A DNA stretch of 64,000 nt, from the NCBI GenBank assembly GCA_963846925.1, contig CAWJXW010000004.1, positions 186,001-250,000 on the forward strand, in the 5' to 3' direction. The stretch is from JAQBQB01 sp963846925 (GTDB lineage Bacteria > Gemmatimonadota > Gemmatimonadetes > Gemmatimonadales > Gemmatimonadaceae). The notes under the pieces are model-generated. The model saw nothing but the letters and a program-made list of their open reading frames with translations. It did no database searches and had not been told where the DNA came from. The stretch's first letter is position 1. Each line of letters begins with the position of its first letter. The position numbers and the translations under genes are program-made. Positions 1 to 8,274 of the stretch are shown one piece after another.

Positions 1-986
1 CAATCCCAGTAGCGATCGACCTCTCCATTGATCACGTGCTCGGCGCTCGGCATCTCACGGTGCCGCCGCTCGACGTTCGCCGCGACCACCGCCTGAAGAT
101 CGTCGAGGTCGTACAGGAACACGTTCTCGAGCCGGCGGACCGCGAGGTCGACGTCGCGCGGTAACGCGATGTCGAGGATACACAGGGGCCGGTCTCCGCG
201 CACCGCCAACGCCGGCCGAATGTGCTCCACGAACACGACGGCTCCCGGCGCCGCCGTCGAGCAGACCATCACGTCCACGTCCTCGAGCGACGCCCAACAC
301 TCGTCGAAGTGCATCGCCGCCGCGCCATAGCGGTCGGCAATCTCCTTCGCCCGTTCGAACGTGCGATTCGCGACGATCGCGGCGCGCACGCCCTGGTCCA
401 CCAGGCATTCGAGCGCCAGCTCGGCCATCTCGCCGGCGCCGAGGACCATCGCGCGCTTTCCCTGCAGCGAACCAAAGATTTGCTTGGCTATTTGCACGGC
501 CGCCGAGCTCACCGACGCGGCGCCGCGCGCGATCGACGTTTCGTTCCGGACGCGTCCCGCGACGAGCAGCGACGTCTGAAAGAGACGATTGAGCACCGGC
601 CCGGAGTGGGAGCGGCACACCTCCCACGCGTCTCTCACTTGTCCGTGGATCTGCGCCTCGCCGAGAACCATCGAATCGAGACCGCTCGCCACGCGAAAGA
701 GATGCGTGACCGCATCCCGGTCTCGACGGACATAGCCGAACTCGGACGCGTCGCGACCGAGCCTCGCGGAGAACGCGGCCCAAACGTCGGGAGCGATGTC
801 GCGTTCCTCCTCGACGACGTAGACCTCGGTGCGATTGCACGTCGAGAGCAACACCGCCTCGCGAGCCGCCGAGGCCTCGCGCAGCGCCTCGAGCGCGGGG
901 AGCGCCTCGCTTGAGCGGTACCACAGTCGCTCGCGAACGTCGAGCGAGGCGCCGCGATGGTTCACGCCGACGACGGTCAACGCCAT
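1..986 (-). CDS. hemA: Glutamyl-tRNA reductase, C-terminus cut by window edge
   Basis: Reduces glutamyl-tRNA(Glu) with NADPH to glutamate-1-semialdehyde, the first committed step of C5 tetrapyrrole synthesis in the cytoplasm. The protein opens MALTVVGVNHRGASL and carries the catalytic motif STCNRTE with Cys50, then the NADPH-binding motif VLGAGEMAEL near residues 181-190. About 328 of the usual 420-450 residues are inside the window; the C-terminal dimerisation part is missing only because the window ends. The ATG at 986 lies inside the last codons of the siroheme synthase gene (10-base overlap), so the two are probably translationally coupled. Confidence 0.95.
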   Translation of the reverse strand, partial: MALTVVGVNHRGASLDVRERLWYRSSEALPALEALREASAAREAVLLSTCNRTEVYVVEEERDIAPDVWAAFSARLGRDASEFGYVRRDRDAVTHLFRVASGLDSMVLGEAQIHGQVRDAWEVCRSHSGPVLNRLFQTSLLVAGRVRNETSIARGAASVSSAAVQIAKQIFGSLQGKRAMVLGAGEMAELALECLVDQGVRAAIVANRTFERAKEIADRYGAAAMHFDECWASLEDVDVMVCSTAAPGAVVFVEHIRPALAVRGDRPLCILDIALPRDVDLAVRRLENVFLYDLDDLQAVVAANVERRHREMPSAEHVINGEVDRYWD

Positions 987-1588
987 CGCGCCACCCGTTC
1001 GTCGAACGTTCCGGATTCCACCTGCTCGCAGAAGTCGTCGCCGACGAGCGCGTTGGACGCCTCGGTCCACCGGTCGCGCCGGCCGTCATCGATCATCGCG
1101 CGGCGCAGCGCCGCGAGGTGTGCGACCGCCGACGCGTAGCGGCCGTCGAGCTTCATGGCGAGCGCGTCGCGGATACGCTTCGCCGCGGCGGGCACTCCGC
1201 CGGCCGTCACCGAGACGACGAGGTTGCCCGATCGAAGCACCGCCGGAGTCGTGCAATTGCCGGCGGCAGGCGAGTCGACGACGTTCACCAGCCTGCCCTT
1301 GTCGAGAGCGTCGCGAGCGATCGCCGCGTTCAGTGCCGGGTCGTCGGTCGCGGCGACGACGAGCGTGGCGTCGCCGATGTGCGACGGCGAGTACGCGGCA
1401 CGCGTCACCGTCAGACGATCGTCGTCTTCCGCGGCGTGTTCGAGCTCGGTCGCTGCACCGAGCGCCACGACGTGGACGCGCGCACCCGCCTCCAGCAGCG
1501 CGAGCGCCTTGCGCGTCGCCACGCGGCCAGCTCCGACGACGAGCGCCGAAATGGACGTGCCCTCGAGGGTCAGCGGGTACGCGCTCAC
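977..1588 (-). CDS. Precorrin-2 dehydrogenase / sirohydrochlorin ferrochelatase, Met8-like
   Basis: A 203-residue protein matching the N-terminal CysG half (Met8 family), which oxidises precorrin-2 with NAD and inserts iron on the way to siroheme. A Rossmann glycine motif, VVGAGRVATRK, lies at about residues 15-25, and the SGNLVVSVTAGGVPAAAKRI stretch is typical of the family. No uroporphyrinogen methyltransferase domain is attached. The GTG start at 1588 overlaps the TGA of the upstream membrane gene as GTGA; longer readings upstream run out of frame through that gene. It sits between a HemX-like gene and hemA, so this is a tetrapyrrole operon. Confidence 0.85.
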   Translation of the reverse strand: MSAYPLTLEGTSISALVVGAGRVATRKALALLEAGARVHVVALGAATELEHAAEDDDRLTVTRAAYSPSHIGDATLVVAATDDPALNAAIARDALDKGRLVNVVDSPAAGNCTTPAVLRSGNLVVSVTAGGVPAAAKRIRDALAMKLDGRYASAVAHLAALRRAMIDDGRRDRWTEASNALVGDDFCEQVESGTFDERVARWR

Positions 1589-2391
1589 AGGAACTGCCCC
1601 ATGGCCGGCGCGGCGACGCGGAAGGCGACGTACAAAACGAGCACCGCGACGAACGCGAGGCCCGAATACTTCGCGGCGCGCTGCGCCTGCCAGCCGCGCG
1701 TCACGCGACCCAGCGCCACCAGCGTCACGGCGAGCCACGCTCCGCCGCCCCACAACAGTTGCGGGAGATTCAGCTCGTGGTATTCCACGGAATAGGTGGA
1801 CGCGAGCACCACGCCGAGGGTGAGGCCCAGCCATCCGGCGATCGCGGCGACGTGGTTGACGCGATCGAGCGTCGCGAGGGGCGGAAAGAAGCGGAAGATG
1901 GTGTCGAAGCGGCGCGACTTGAGCTCGCGACGCTGCATGAGGTACATCGCGCCCGCGGCGGCCGCGGTCGCGAACGCCGCCATGCCGATGAAGCTCAGCG
2001 CGATGTGCGCGAAGAGCCACACACCCCGCGCGCCCTCGGCGCCGCGCCCCGGCGTGAGGCCGATGACGTTCGCGCAGATGGTGGGAACCGCCGCGAGCGG
2101 CGCCGCGACGAGCGCGAGGCTGACGTCGCGCGCCAACAGCTCGACGATCAGGAGCGTGAAGGCCAGCACCACGCCGGCGAACGAAAGCGCTGGCCCCAGT
2201 CCGGTCAGCGGAACGGTGCTAGACCGCTGTGCGAAGGCCAGCAGCGCGGCGACATGGGCCACCACGCCGGCAGCGAGGATCGCCGTCACGCCGCGCACGG
2301 ACGCCTTCACCGGGCGCGCGAACGGAACCGCGGCGAGGGCCGCGGCTCCCAGGTAGCAGGAGATGGCGATGAACTGGGCGATCGCGATCAT
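1585..2391 (-). CDS. CcsA/HemX-like cytochrome c assembly membrane protein
   Basis: A 268-residue polytopic membrane protein with about eight hydrophobic segments, beginning MIAIAQFIAISCYLGAA. The central part (GVWLFAHIALSFIGMAAF) and the late LLWGGGAWLAVT segment resemble the CcsA/CcmC/HemX family, which handles heme or tunes HemA level. It comes first in a run with the siroheme gene and hemA, as hemX does beside hemA in Bacillus, so a HemX-type role is the better guess than true cytochrome c maturation. I did not find the full tryptophan-rich WWD heme motif, which weakens a CcsA call. Confidence 0.7.
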   Translation of the reverse strand: MIAIAQFIAISCYLGAAALAAVPFARPVKASVRGVTAILAAGVVAHVAALLAFAQRSSTVPLTGLGPALSFAGVVLAFTLLIVELLARDVSLALVAAPLAAVPTICANVIGLTPGRGAEGARGVWLFAHIALSFIGMAAFATAAAAGAMYLMQRRELKSRRFDTIFRFFPPLATLDRVNHVAAIAGWLGLTLGVVLASTYSVEYHELNLPQLLWGGGAWLAVTLVALGRVTRGWQAQRAAKYSGLAFVAVLVLYVAFRVAAPAMGQFL

Positions 2392-2466
2392 TGCGGTCGC
2401 CCAAAATTTAGTGCAACACGAGAGCCTACGGCATCTTAGTTCGCCGGGCCCTCGCGCTTCCCCGCA

Positions 2467-3672
2467 CTACGGCATCTTTGCGGCGACGCGCGCCTTGATG
2501 CCCTCCACGATGTGCGGCTGCTCCTGCGTGATGACGATCGCCGTGGCGCCGAAGGGTGTGACGCGCAGCACCTGCGCCTGCGCGATCGGGATCTCGGGGA
2601 GCGCCAGGTCGTGGGCGTCGTTCGGACGCTGCCGCGGCTTGAGGATCTGAATCATGTCGCCGGTCGTGAGGCCGTCGCGACCCGAAATGTCGATGACGAC
2701 GTAGCTCTGCAGGCTGGGGAGAACCGGCGAGTCGAGCACCCAGCGAACCTTCCCCGTGCGACCGTTCGTGATCGCCGAGGGATGGCCGACGACGTTGGCC
2801 GAGCCGCTGTCGAGCATGACCAGCCGCTGCCCCTGCTTTACCTCGCCGAACATCTTCACGACGCTGGCGACGGAGGCCTCGCCCGCGTTGCCGGGTTGGC
2901 TGACTTCCAGGATGCCGGTCGGGATCACGATCTGACCGAAGTCTTCGAGGATGGGTCCGAGGCGGTACGTGAGAAAGAGCGCGTGCTGCGCAGGCGCGGA
3001 GCCCGATGGCGGAGCGATGAAGACCCGGTCGTGCAACTGCAGGCGGCTCTTCTGGTGCGAGGCGATTCCGGGGATGTCCGCGCTTTCGATCAACGAGCCA
3101 GGATTACGCGGACCGCCGTCGCGATCGACCCACGGCGCGGCGATGTACTCGCCGGGGAGAACCGCCGTGGCGCGCGGCTGGAGCATTGGCGTCGCCGTGT
3201 CGTGCACGACCGTCGGCATGAGCGCGAGCGGCTCGATCGGCGCGGCCGCCACCGCCGAATCCATCGGCAGCTTGGCGGGAATCTCCGCGGTCGCCGGCGG
3301 AATCGACGACGAATCAGCCGGCGTGTCGGGCGCGGCCACGGCAACGACCTTGACGACCGTCGCGTGATCGCCCGGAAGCTTCAGCTGCTCGCCGGGGAAG
3401 ATCCAGTGCGGATCCTCGATGGTGCCGGTGTTGAGGCGATAGATCTCGGGCCACAGGAACGCGTCGCCGAGATACGTCTTCGCGATGTCCCAGAGAGTGT
3501 CGCCACGCTTGACGGTGTGCGTCTTGGCAGAATCCGACGCGGGCGCCGCGGGAGCAGGCGCCGGCTGTTGCGCGTTCAGGAATTGCGGAAGCGACGCGGC
3601 GATGGCGATCGACGCCGCGGCGACGGAACGGGCGAACGTCCCGAGCTGCCGACTGGGAGGCCGCACGAGCAT
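2467..3672 (-). CDS. LysM domain-containing secreted protein
   Basis: A 401-residue exported protein. The ATG at 3672 follows GGAG at an 8-base distance and gives an Arg-rich N-terminus followed by a hydrophobic stretch ending LPQFLNAQQ, a signal peptide. A LysM repeat (HTVKRGDTLWDIAKTYLGDA, then FPGEQLKLPG) follows a Pro/Ala-rich linker and should bind peptidoglycan glycan chains. The remaining 300 residues are Ala/Pro-rich and then form a beta-rich region with no family I recognise. The gene lies 75 bases upstream of the HemX-like gene on the same strand. Confidence 0.75.
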   Translation of the reverse strand: MLVRPPSRQLGTFARSVAAASIAIAASLPQFLNAQQPAPAPAAPASDSAKTHTVKRGDTLWDIAKTYLGDAFLWPEIYRLNTGTIEDPHWIFPGEQLKLPGDHATVVKVVAVAAPDTPADSSSIPPATAEIPAKLPMDSAVAAAPIEPLALMPTVVHDTATPMLQPRATAVLPGEYIAAPWVDRDGGPRNPGSLIESADIPGIASHQKSRLQLHDRVFIAPPSGSAPAQHALFLTYRLGPILEDFGQIVIPTGILEVSQPGNAGEASVASVVKMFGEVKQGQRLVMLDSGSANVVGHPSAITNGRTGKVRWVLDSPVLPSLQSYVVIDISGRDGLTTGDMIQILKPRQRPNDAHDLALPEIPIAQAQVLRVTPFGATAIVITQEQPHIVEGIKARVAAKMP

Positions 3673-3953
3673 GGCGTAACTCCGGGCGAATCGTGTAAGG
3701 ACAAAACTCTCAGGGTGGCGAAACTCGCCAGCCTCTGCGGTTTGGACGATTCGGTGGGGAGAGGGAAACGCAAGGCGACGCGAGGCGGCCCATCGCAAGT
3801 GGCCTGTGCAACAGCTTTTAGCAGTCGCCACCGATTTCTCAACTTCAGCCGCCGGCCTTCCCGCTCCCGCGCTCCAACCTTTCACACCCGGTTCACGACG
3901 GCCGAGCGCTCAGATGGAGCCGGGAGCTGGGAATCTGAAGAGAGAACCGCCGT

Positions 3954-4451
3954 TCAGAACGGCAGGTCGTCGTCCGCGTCGTTCAGTGCGTTCGGAAAAT
4001 CCTCGAAATCGTCCGCACCGCCGGTGGTGGCGGCCTTCGCCTTCGGCGCGGCCGGGGCGCGGCGCGAGCTCGAGTCGGCATCGGCGTCTCCGCCTCCCCC
4101 ACCACTGCGCGAGCTCAGCATGATCAGCTCGCGGACGTTGATCTCGGTGCTGTACCGAGTCTGTCCTTCCTTGTCCTGCCACTGGCGGTACTCGATGCGC
4201 CCCTCGACGTACAGCTTGTCACCCTTCTTCACGTAGCGCTCGACGATGTCGGCGAGCTGCGAGCCCTTGGTGTTCCAGACGACGCAGCGGTGCCACTCCG
4301 TCTTTTCCTGTTTGGCTCCGGCAGCGTCGTTCCACTGACGGCTCGTGGCGAGCGAAAAAGTGGCGACCCGGCTGCCACCGGTGGTCGAACGCACCTCGGG
4401 ATCGTTCCCGAGATTTCCAATCAGCGTGACTTTGTTCAGGCTTCTGCTCAC
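3954..4451 (-). CDS. ssb: Single-stranded DNA-binding protein
   Basis: A 165-residue SSB. The OB fold spans residues 1-110 (NKVTLIGNLGNDPEVR, then WHRCVVWNTKGSQLADIVERY), followed by a Gly/Ser/Ala-rich linker and the acidic tail ending DADDDLPF that recruits partner proteins in replication and repair. The start is GTG at 4451, supported by a strong AGGAGGAG ribosome site just upstream. It probably has its own promoter in the 4452-4572 gap, which also contains a weak 7-base inverted repeat. Confidence 0.95.
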   Translation of the reverse strand: MSRSLNKVTLIGNLGNDPEVRSTTGGSRVATFSLATSRQWNDAAGAKQEKTEWHRCVVWNTKGSQLADIVERYVKKGDKLYVEGRIEYRQWQDKEGQTRYSTEINVRELIMLSSRSGGGGGDADADSSSRRAPAAPKAKAATTGGADDFEDFPNALNDADDDLPF

Positions 4452-4572
4452 GGCTCCTCCTGGCGAGAAAGTGTGTCCAGCTCTCGCCGCTCACGGTATG
4501 ATCCAGTCCGTGTTGATGCGCAACCAAATCATCGCACATCAACGTGTTGTGTTGCCGACCTCACGTCCCGCC

Positions 4573-5031
4573 TTACACGCCATCGCCGTCCATCGACCGG
4601 CGGAGCACGATGGCGTCCTCCACAGGCCGCCGGTAATACGAACGTCTGCGTCCAATCTCGATAAAGCCGCGCGACCCGTAGAGATGCCGCGCGCGCGCGT
4701 TCGAATCTCGCACCTCGAGGTACACCGCCTTCAGCTTGCGCGCCGCCGCTTCCTGCAGAGACGCGTCGAGCAGCGCGCGTCCGATTCCGCCCCCCCACGC
4801 GCCCGGCGCAACGGCGAGATTCGCGATTTCTCCTTCGTCAGCGACGAACCACGCGACAACATAACCCTGGAGCGTTCGTCCGTCACGACGCGCACACGCG
4901 CAGTACACCGATGGATTCGACAGCGCCTCGCGAAACGAGCGGACCGACCACGGATCACTGAACACCTCGCGTTCGATTGCCACAATCGCCGCGACGTCCG
5001 CGAGCTTCGCGGTTTCGATCGAGAGCGCCAT
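4573..5031 (-). CDS. rimI: Ribosomal protein S18-alanine N-acetyltransferase
   Basis: A 152-residue GNAT acetyltransferase that acetylates the N-terminal alanine of ribosomal protein S18. The acetyl-CoA site is visible as IANLAVAPGAWGGGIGRALL, followed by LEVRDSNARARHLYGSRGF, the classic RimI block. The ATG at 5031 overlaps the tsaB stop by one base (TGATG); the longer upstream reading runs into tsaB. Position behind tsaE and tsaB repeats the common tsaB-rimI pairing. Confidence 0.88.
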   Translation of the reverse strand: MALSIETAKLADVAAIVAIEREVFSDPWSVRSFREALSNPSVYCACARRDGRTLQGYVVAWFVADEGEIANLAVAPGAWGGGIGRALLDASLQEAAARKLKAVYLEVRDSNARARHLYGSRGFIEIGRRRSYYRRPVEDAIVLRRSMDGDGV

Positions 5032-5693
5032 CAGCTCGGGAGCGGGCGTCCGTGCGCGGATTCCCATTTCACCTGCGCCTCGGCGAGCCGGCCGTACGCC
5101 GGCTCCCAATCCCGGACATCGACCGGCCCGCGGACAGAGAGAAGCTCCTCGAGCCGGGCCACGCCACTCGCACGTGGACGAGAACGGATTCCGCCTTCGA
5201 AGTCCGTCGGGCTCACGATGTGCGCCCGATACTCGCCCGCGACCATGCCGACGTCGGCCGCGGCAACGAGACGAGCCGGTTCTATCTCGGCGATGCAGCC
5301 TTCGTCGTCGACGTCGTAGAGCCCGACGTAGAACTCACCTCGCAGCGCGTCGATCGCGCCGAGGTACCGACCAGAACGCGGGTCCGCGCCGGCGACCACC
5401 AATGCCAGCGAAGGCGCGGCGAAGAGCGGAAGACAAAGACCGCTGGCGATCCCCTTGGCGATGCCGCCGGCGATGCGAAGACTGGTGAAGCTCCCCGGAC
5501 CCGCGCCGCAGACGATTCGATCCACGGCGCCGAGGTCGAGCTTCGCGTGCTGCAACACAGCGGCGACAGCCGGCATCAACTGTTCGGTTTCGCGCCCCTT
5601 CATCGCGGCCGCCTGCTCGGCAACGACCCGTCCGTCGTCCAACAGCGCGACGTCGCCTTCGTACGTGGAGGCGTCGAGGGCGAGCGTGATCAC
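5031..5693 (-). CDS. tsaB: tRNA t6A biosynthesis protein TsaB
   Basis: A 220-residue ASKHA-fold protein that partners TsaD in making threonylcarbamoyl-adenosine at position 37 of ANN-decoding tRNAs. The start VITLALDASTYEG and the block VCGAGPGSFTSLRIAGGIAKG are diagnostic. GTG at 5693 overlaps the tsaE stop as GTGA, fixing the start. TsaD itself is not in the window. Confidence 0.92.
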   Translation of the reverse strand: MITLALDASTYEGDVALLDDGRVVAEQAAAMKGRETEQLMPAVAAVLQHAKLDLGAVDRIVCGAGPGSFTSLRIAGGIAKGIASGLCLPLFAAPSLALVVAGADPRSGRYLGAIDALRGEFYVGLYDVDDEGCIAEIEPARLVAAADVGMVAGEYRAHIVSPTDFEGGIRSRPRASGVARLEELLSVRGPVDVRDWEPAYGRLAEAQVKWESAHGRPLPS

Positions 5694-6157
5694 GCGTGGC
5701 CGCCGGCGTAGAGGAGCCGTTTCGACGGTTCGCCCGGCAAGTGCTGGAGACTGATCGACACGTGCGACGCCGGCAAACGTTCTCCCGCCCGCTCCGGCCA
5801 CTCGATCAGCACGAGCGCGTCCTCGGCGAGCATGTCGTCCCAACCGATGTTCGTCAGGTCCTGTGGACCGCGGAGCCGGTACAGGTCGACGTGGTACACC
5901 TGAGTGCGCGGTGCGGAGTAGCGGTGAACTACTGTGAAGGTCGGACTCGTGACGTCGTCGGTGACGCCGAATCCGCGACAGATCGCGCGAGCGAGGGTCG
6001 TCTTTCCCGCCCCCAACTCGCCAGTCAGCCCGACGACGAGCGGTGGCGAGGCGGCGCGACCGAACCGTTCCCCCCACTCGACGAGCTCCGCTTCATCGAG
6101 CGCGAGGTGGCCGTGCCCCGCGAGCGGCGGGATGACTCCGGACGGAGATTGCGACAC
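5690..6157 (-). CDS. tsaE: tRNA t6A biosynthesis ATPase TsaE
   Basis: A 155-residue P-loop ATPase needed for turnover of the TsaBDE complex in t6A synthesis. Walker A is GELGAGKTTLARAI, followed by VTSPTFTVVHRY and VYHVDLYRL, all standard in TsaE. The start codon is GTG at 6157, placed immediately after the uvrB TGA with no gap, so translation probably continues from uvrB. Confidence 0.93.
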   Translation of the reverse strand: MSQSPSGVIPPLAGHGHLALDEAELVEWGERFGRAASPPLVVGLTGELGAGKTTLARAICRGFGVTDDVTSPTFTVVHRYSAPRTQVYHVDLYRLRGPQDLTNIGWDDMLAEDALVLIEWPERAGERLPASHVSISLQHLPGEPSKRLLYAGGHA

Positions 6158-8212
6158 TCACCGCCCCCAGCGCCCGCCGCCGGCGGCGGGGCGCTTGGCG
6201 TTCGCGTCCCGGCGCGCCCGCACCTCGAACAGCTGGTCGCGCAACTGCGCCGCGAGCTCGAAATCCATCGCCGCCGCGGCTTCCTGCATCTGCTCCTCGA
6301 GCATCTTTTCGAGCGACTCGACCTCCATCACCGAGTAGCCGCGCGCCGGCTCGGCGACCTTCTTCTCCTGCTTTTCGGCACGCGCGTCGGCGACGCGAGT
6401 GATGAAGCGCACTTGGTCCACGCTCTTCGAGACGCTCGTCGGCGTGATGCCGTTCTCCGCGTTGAAGCGCGTCTGCAGCTCGCGACGACGGCTCGTCTCC
6501 TCGAGGCAGCGCTGCATGGACCCCGTGATGCGATCGGCGTAGAAGATCGCCCGTCCCCGGACGTGTCTCGCCGCGCGGCCGACGGTCTGGATGAGCGAAC
6601 GATCGCTGCGGAGGAAGCCCTCCTGATCGGCGTCGAGGATCGCGACGAGCGAGACCTCCGGCAGGTCGAGGCCCTCGCGGAGAAGGTTGATTCCGACCAG
6701 CACGTCGAATTCGCCGAGTCGGAGTCCGCGAATGATCTCCATCCGCTCGATGGCGTCGATGTCCGAGTGCATGTACCGGACGCGCACGCCGACCTGCTGG
6801 AGGTAGTCGCTGAGATCCTCGGCCATCCGCTTGGTGAGCGTCGTGACGAGGACGCGTTCCCCTCGGCGCTCGCGGATACGGATCTCGTTCAGCAGGTCGT
6901 CCACCTGTCCGCGAACCGGGCGTACCTCGATCTCCGGATCCACGAGCCCCGTGGGGCGAATGATCTGCTCGACGACGACGCCCTCAGAAAGCCGGAGCTC
7001 CAAATCCGCCGGGGTGGCTGACACAAAAATCGCGCGCGGCGTGAGGCCGAGAAATTCATCAAACATCAGCGGCCGGTTGTCGAGCGCGCTCGGCAGCCGA
7101 AACCCGTACTCGACGAGCGTGAGCTTGCGGGCCCGGTCGCCGTTGAACATCCCGCCGATCTGCGGCAGGGTGACGTGCGACTCGTCGACGATGACGATGA
7201 AGTCTTCCGGGAAGTAGTCGAAGAGGACCGCCGGCCGCTCGCCCTCGTCGCGGCCGGCGAGATGGCGGGAGTAGTTCTCGATTCCCGCGCACGTGCCGAT
7301 CTCCAACATCATCTCGATGTCGAAGTTCGTGCGCGACTCGAGGCGCTGCGCCTCGAGCAGTTTGCCCGCCGGCCGAAGCGTGGCGAGCCGTTCCGCCAGC
7401 TCGGCGCGAATCAGCTTGACGGCGCGTTCGAGCGTCGGACGCTGCGTGACGAAGTGCTTGGCCGGATAGATCGCCGCCCGCTCGAGCGACGCGATCGTTT
7501 CGCCGGTGAGGACGTTGATCTTCGAGATGCGCTCGATCTCGTCACCCCACATCTCGACGCGTACGCCCTGCTCCTCGTACGCGGGGAAGATCTCGACGGT
7601 GTCGCCGCGCACGCGAAACGTGCCACGCTCGAAGGCGACGTCGTTGCGGCTGTACTGGATACGCACGAGCGAGCGGAGGATCTCGTCGCGCGCGATGCGC
7701 TGGCCGCGAAGCAGCGTGACCATCTGCTCGCGGTATGACACCGGATCGCCGAGGCCATAGATTGCCGACACCGTGGCAACGATGACGACGTCGTCGCGCT
7801 CCATGAGGCTCGACGTCGCCCGAAGCCGGAGCCGGTCGATGTCCTCGTTGATCGACGCGTCCTTCTCGATGTAGGTGTCGCTCGACGGGACGTAGGCTTC
7901 CGGTTGGTAGTAGTCGTAGTACGAGATGAAGTACTCGACGGCGTTGTGCGGGAAGAAGCTCTTGAGCTCTCCGTAGAGCTGCGCGGCGAGCGTCTTGTTG
8001 TGCGAGAGGACCAGCGCCGGTTTCCCGTGCTGCTTGATGACGTTGGCGACGGTCATCGTCTTGCCCGAGCCGGTGACACCGAGCAGCGTCTGAAAGCGGT
8101 CGCCGCGTTCGAGTCCAGCAGTCAACTCGGCGATGGCTTTGGGCTGATCGCCGGCGGGCTGAAACGGAGCCTGAAGGTCGAACTGAGCGGTGCCGGTCGG
8201 AGTCGCGGCCAT
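6158..8212 (-). CDS. uvrB: UvrABC system protein B
   Basis: A 684-residue DNA damage-recognition helicase subunit of nucleotide excision repair. Visible are Walker A GVTGSGKTMT (about residues 45-54), the beta-hairpin region YYDYYQPEAYVPSSDTYIEK, helicase motifs such as GINLLREGLDLPEVSLVAI, and the C-terminal UVR motif (MDFELAAQLRDQLFEVR) that contacts UvrC. An in-frame ATG at 8233 would add seven residues. I prefer 8212 because TATATT lies 8 bases before it, the spacing expected of a leaderless transcript. uvrB heads the chain uvrB-tsaE-tsaB-rimI. Confidence 0.95.
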   Translation of the reverse strand: MAATPTGTAQFDLQAPFQPAGDQPKAIAELTAGLERGDRFQTLLGVTGSGKTMTVANVIKQHGKPALVLSHNKTLAAQLYGELKSFFPHNAVEYFISYYDYYQPEAYVPSSDTYIEKDASINEDIDRLRLRATSSLMERDDVVIVATVSAIYGLGDPVSYREQMVTLLRGQRIARDEILRSLVRIQYSRNDVAFERGTFRVRGDTVEIFPAYEEQGVRVEMWGDEIERISKINVLTGETIASLERAAIYPAKHFVTQRPTLERAVKLIRAELAERLATLRPAGKLLEAQRLESRTNFDIEMMLEIGTCAGIENYSRHLAGRDEGERPAVLFDYFPEDFIVIVDESHVTLPQIGGMFNGDRARKLTLVEYGFRLPSALDNRPLMFDEFLGLTPRAIFVSATPADLELRLSEGVVVEQIIRPTGLVDPEIEVRPVRGQVDDLLNEIRIRERRGERVLVTTLTKRMAEDLSDYLQQVGVRVRYMHSDIDAIERMEIIRGLRLGEFDVLVGINLLREGLDLPEVSLVAILDADQEGFLRSDRSLIQTVGRAARHVRGRAIFYADRITGSMQRCLEETSRRRELQTRFNAENGITPTSVSKSVDQVRFITRVADARAEKQEKKVAEPARGYSVMEVESLEKMLEEQMQEAAAAMDFELAAQLRDQLFEVRARRDANAKRPAAGGGRWGR

Positions 8213-8226
8213 GATCGGGGAATATA
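8210..8226 (-). promoter_or_regulatory. Candidate -10 element for leaderless uvrB
   Basis: On the minus strand TATATT (8226-8221) is followed after 8 bases by the uvrB ATG at 8212. No ribosome-binding site precedes either possible ATG. That spacing would place transcription start on or next to the start codon. No convincing -35 hexamer is visible. Confidence 0.4.
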
Positions 8227-8274
8227 ACGCCATTCTCGGGATTTGTTCGGTTTCCGGATTCTGACCCGTCTTCG

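Noticed and set aside
4512..4543. GTTGATG/CATCAAC near-palindrome upstream of ssb as an SOS-type operator
   Set aside because: Arms are only 7 bases with an 18-base spacer and do not match a LexA box known to me.
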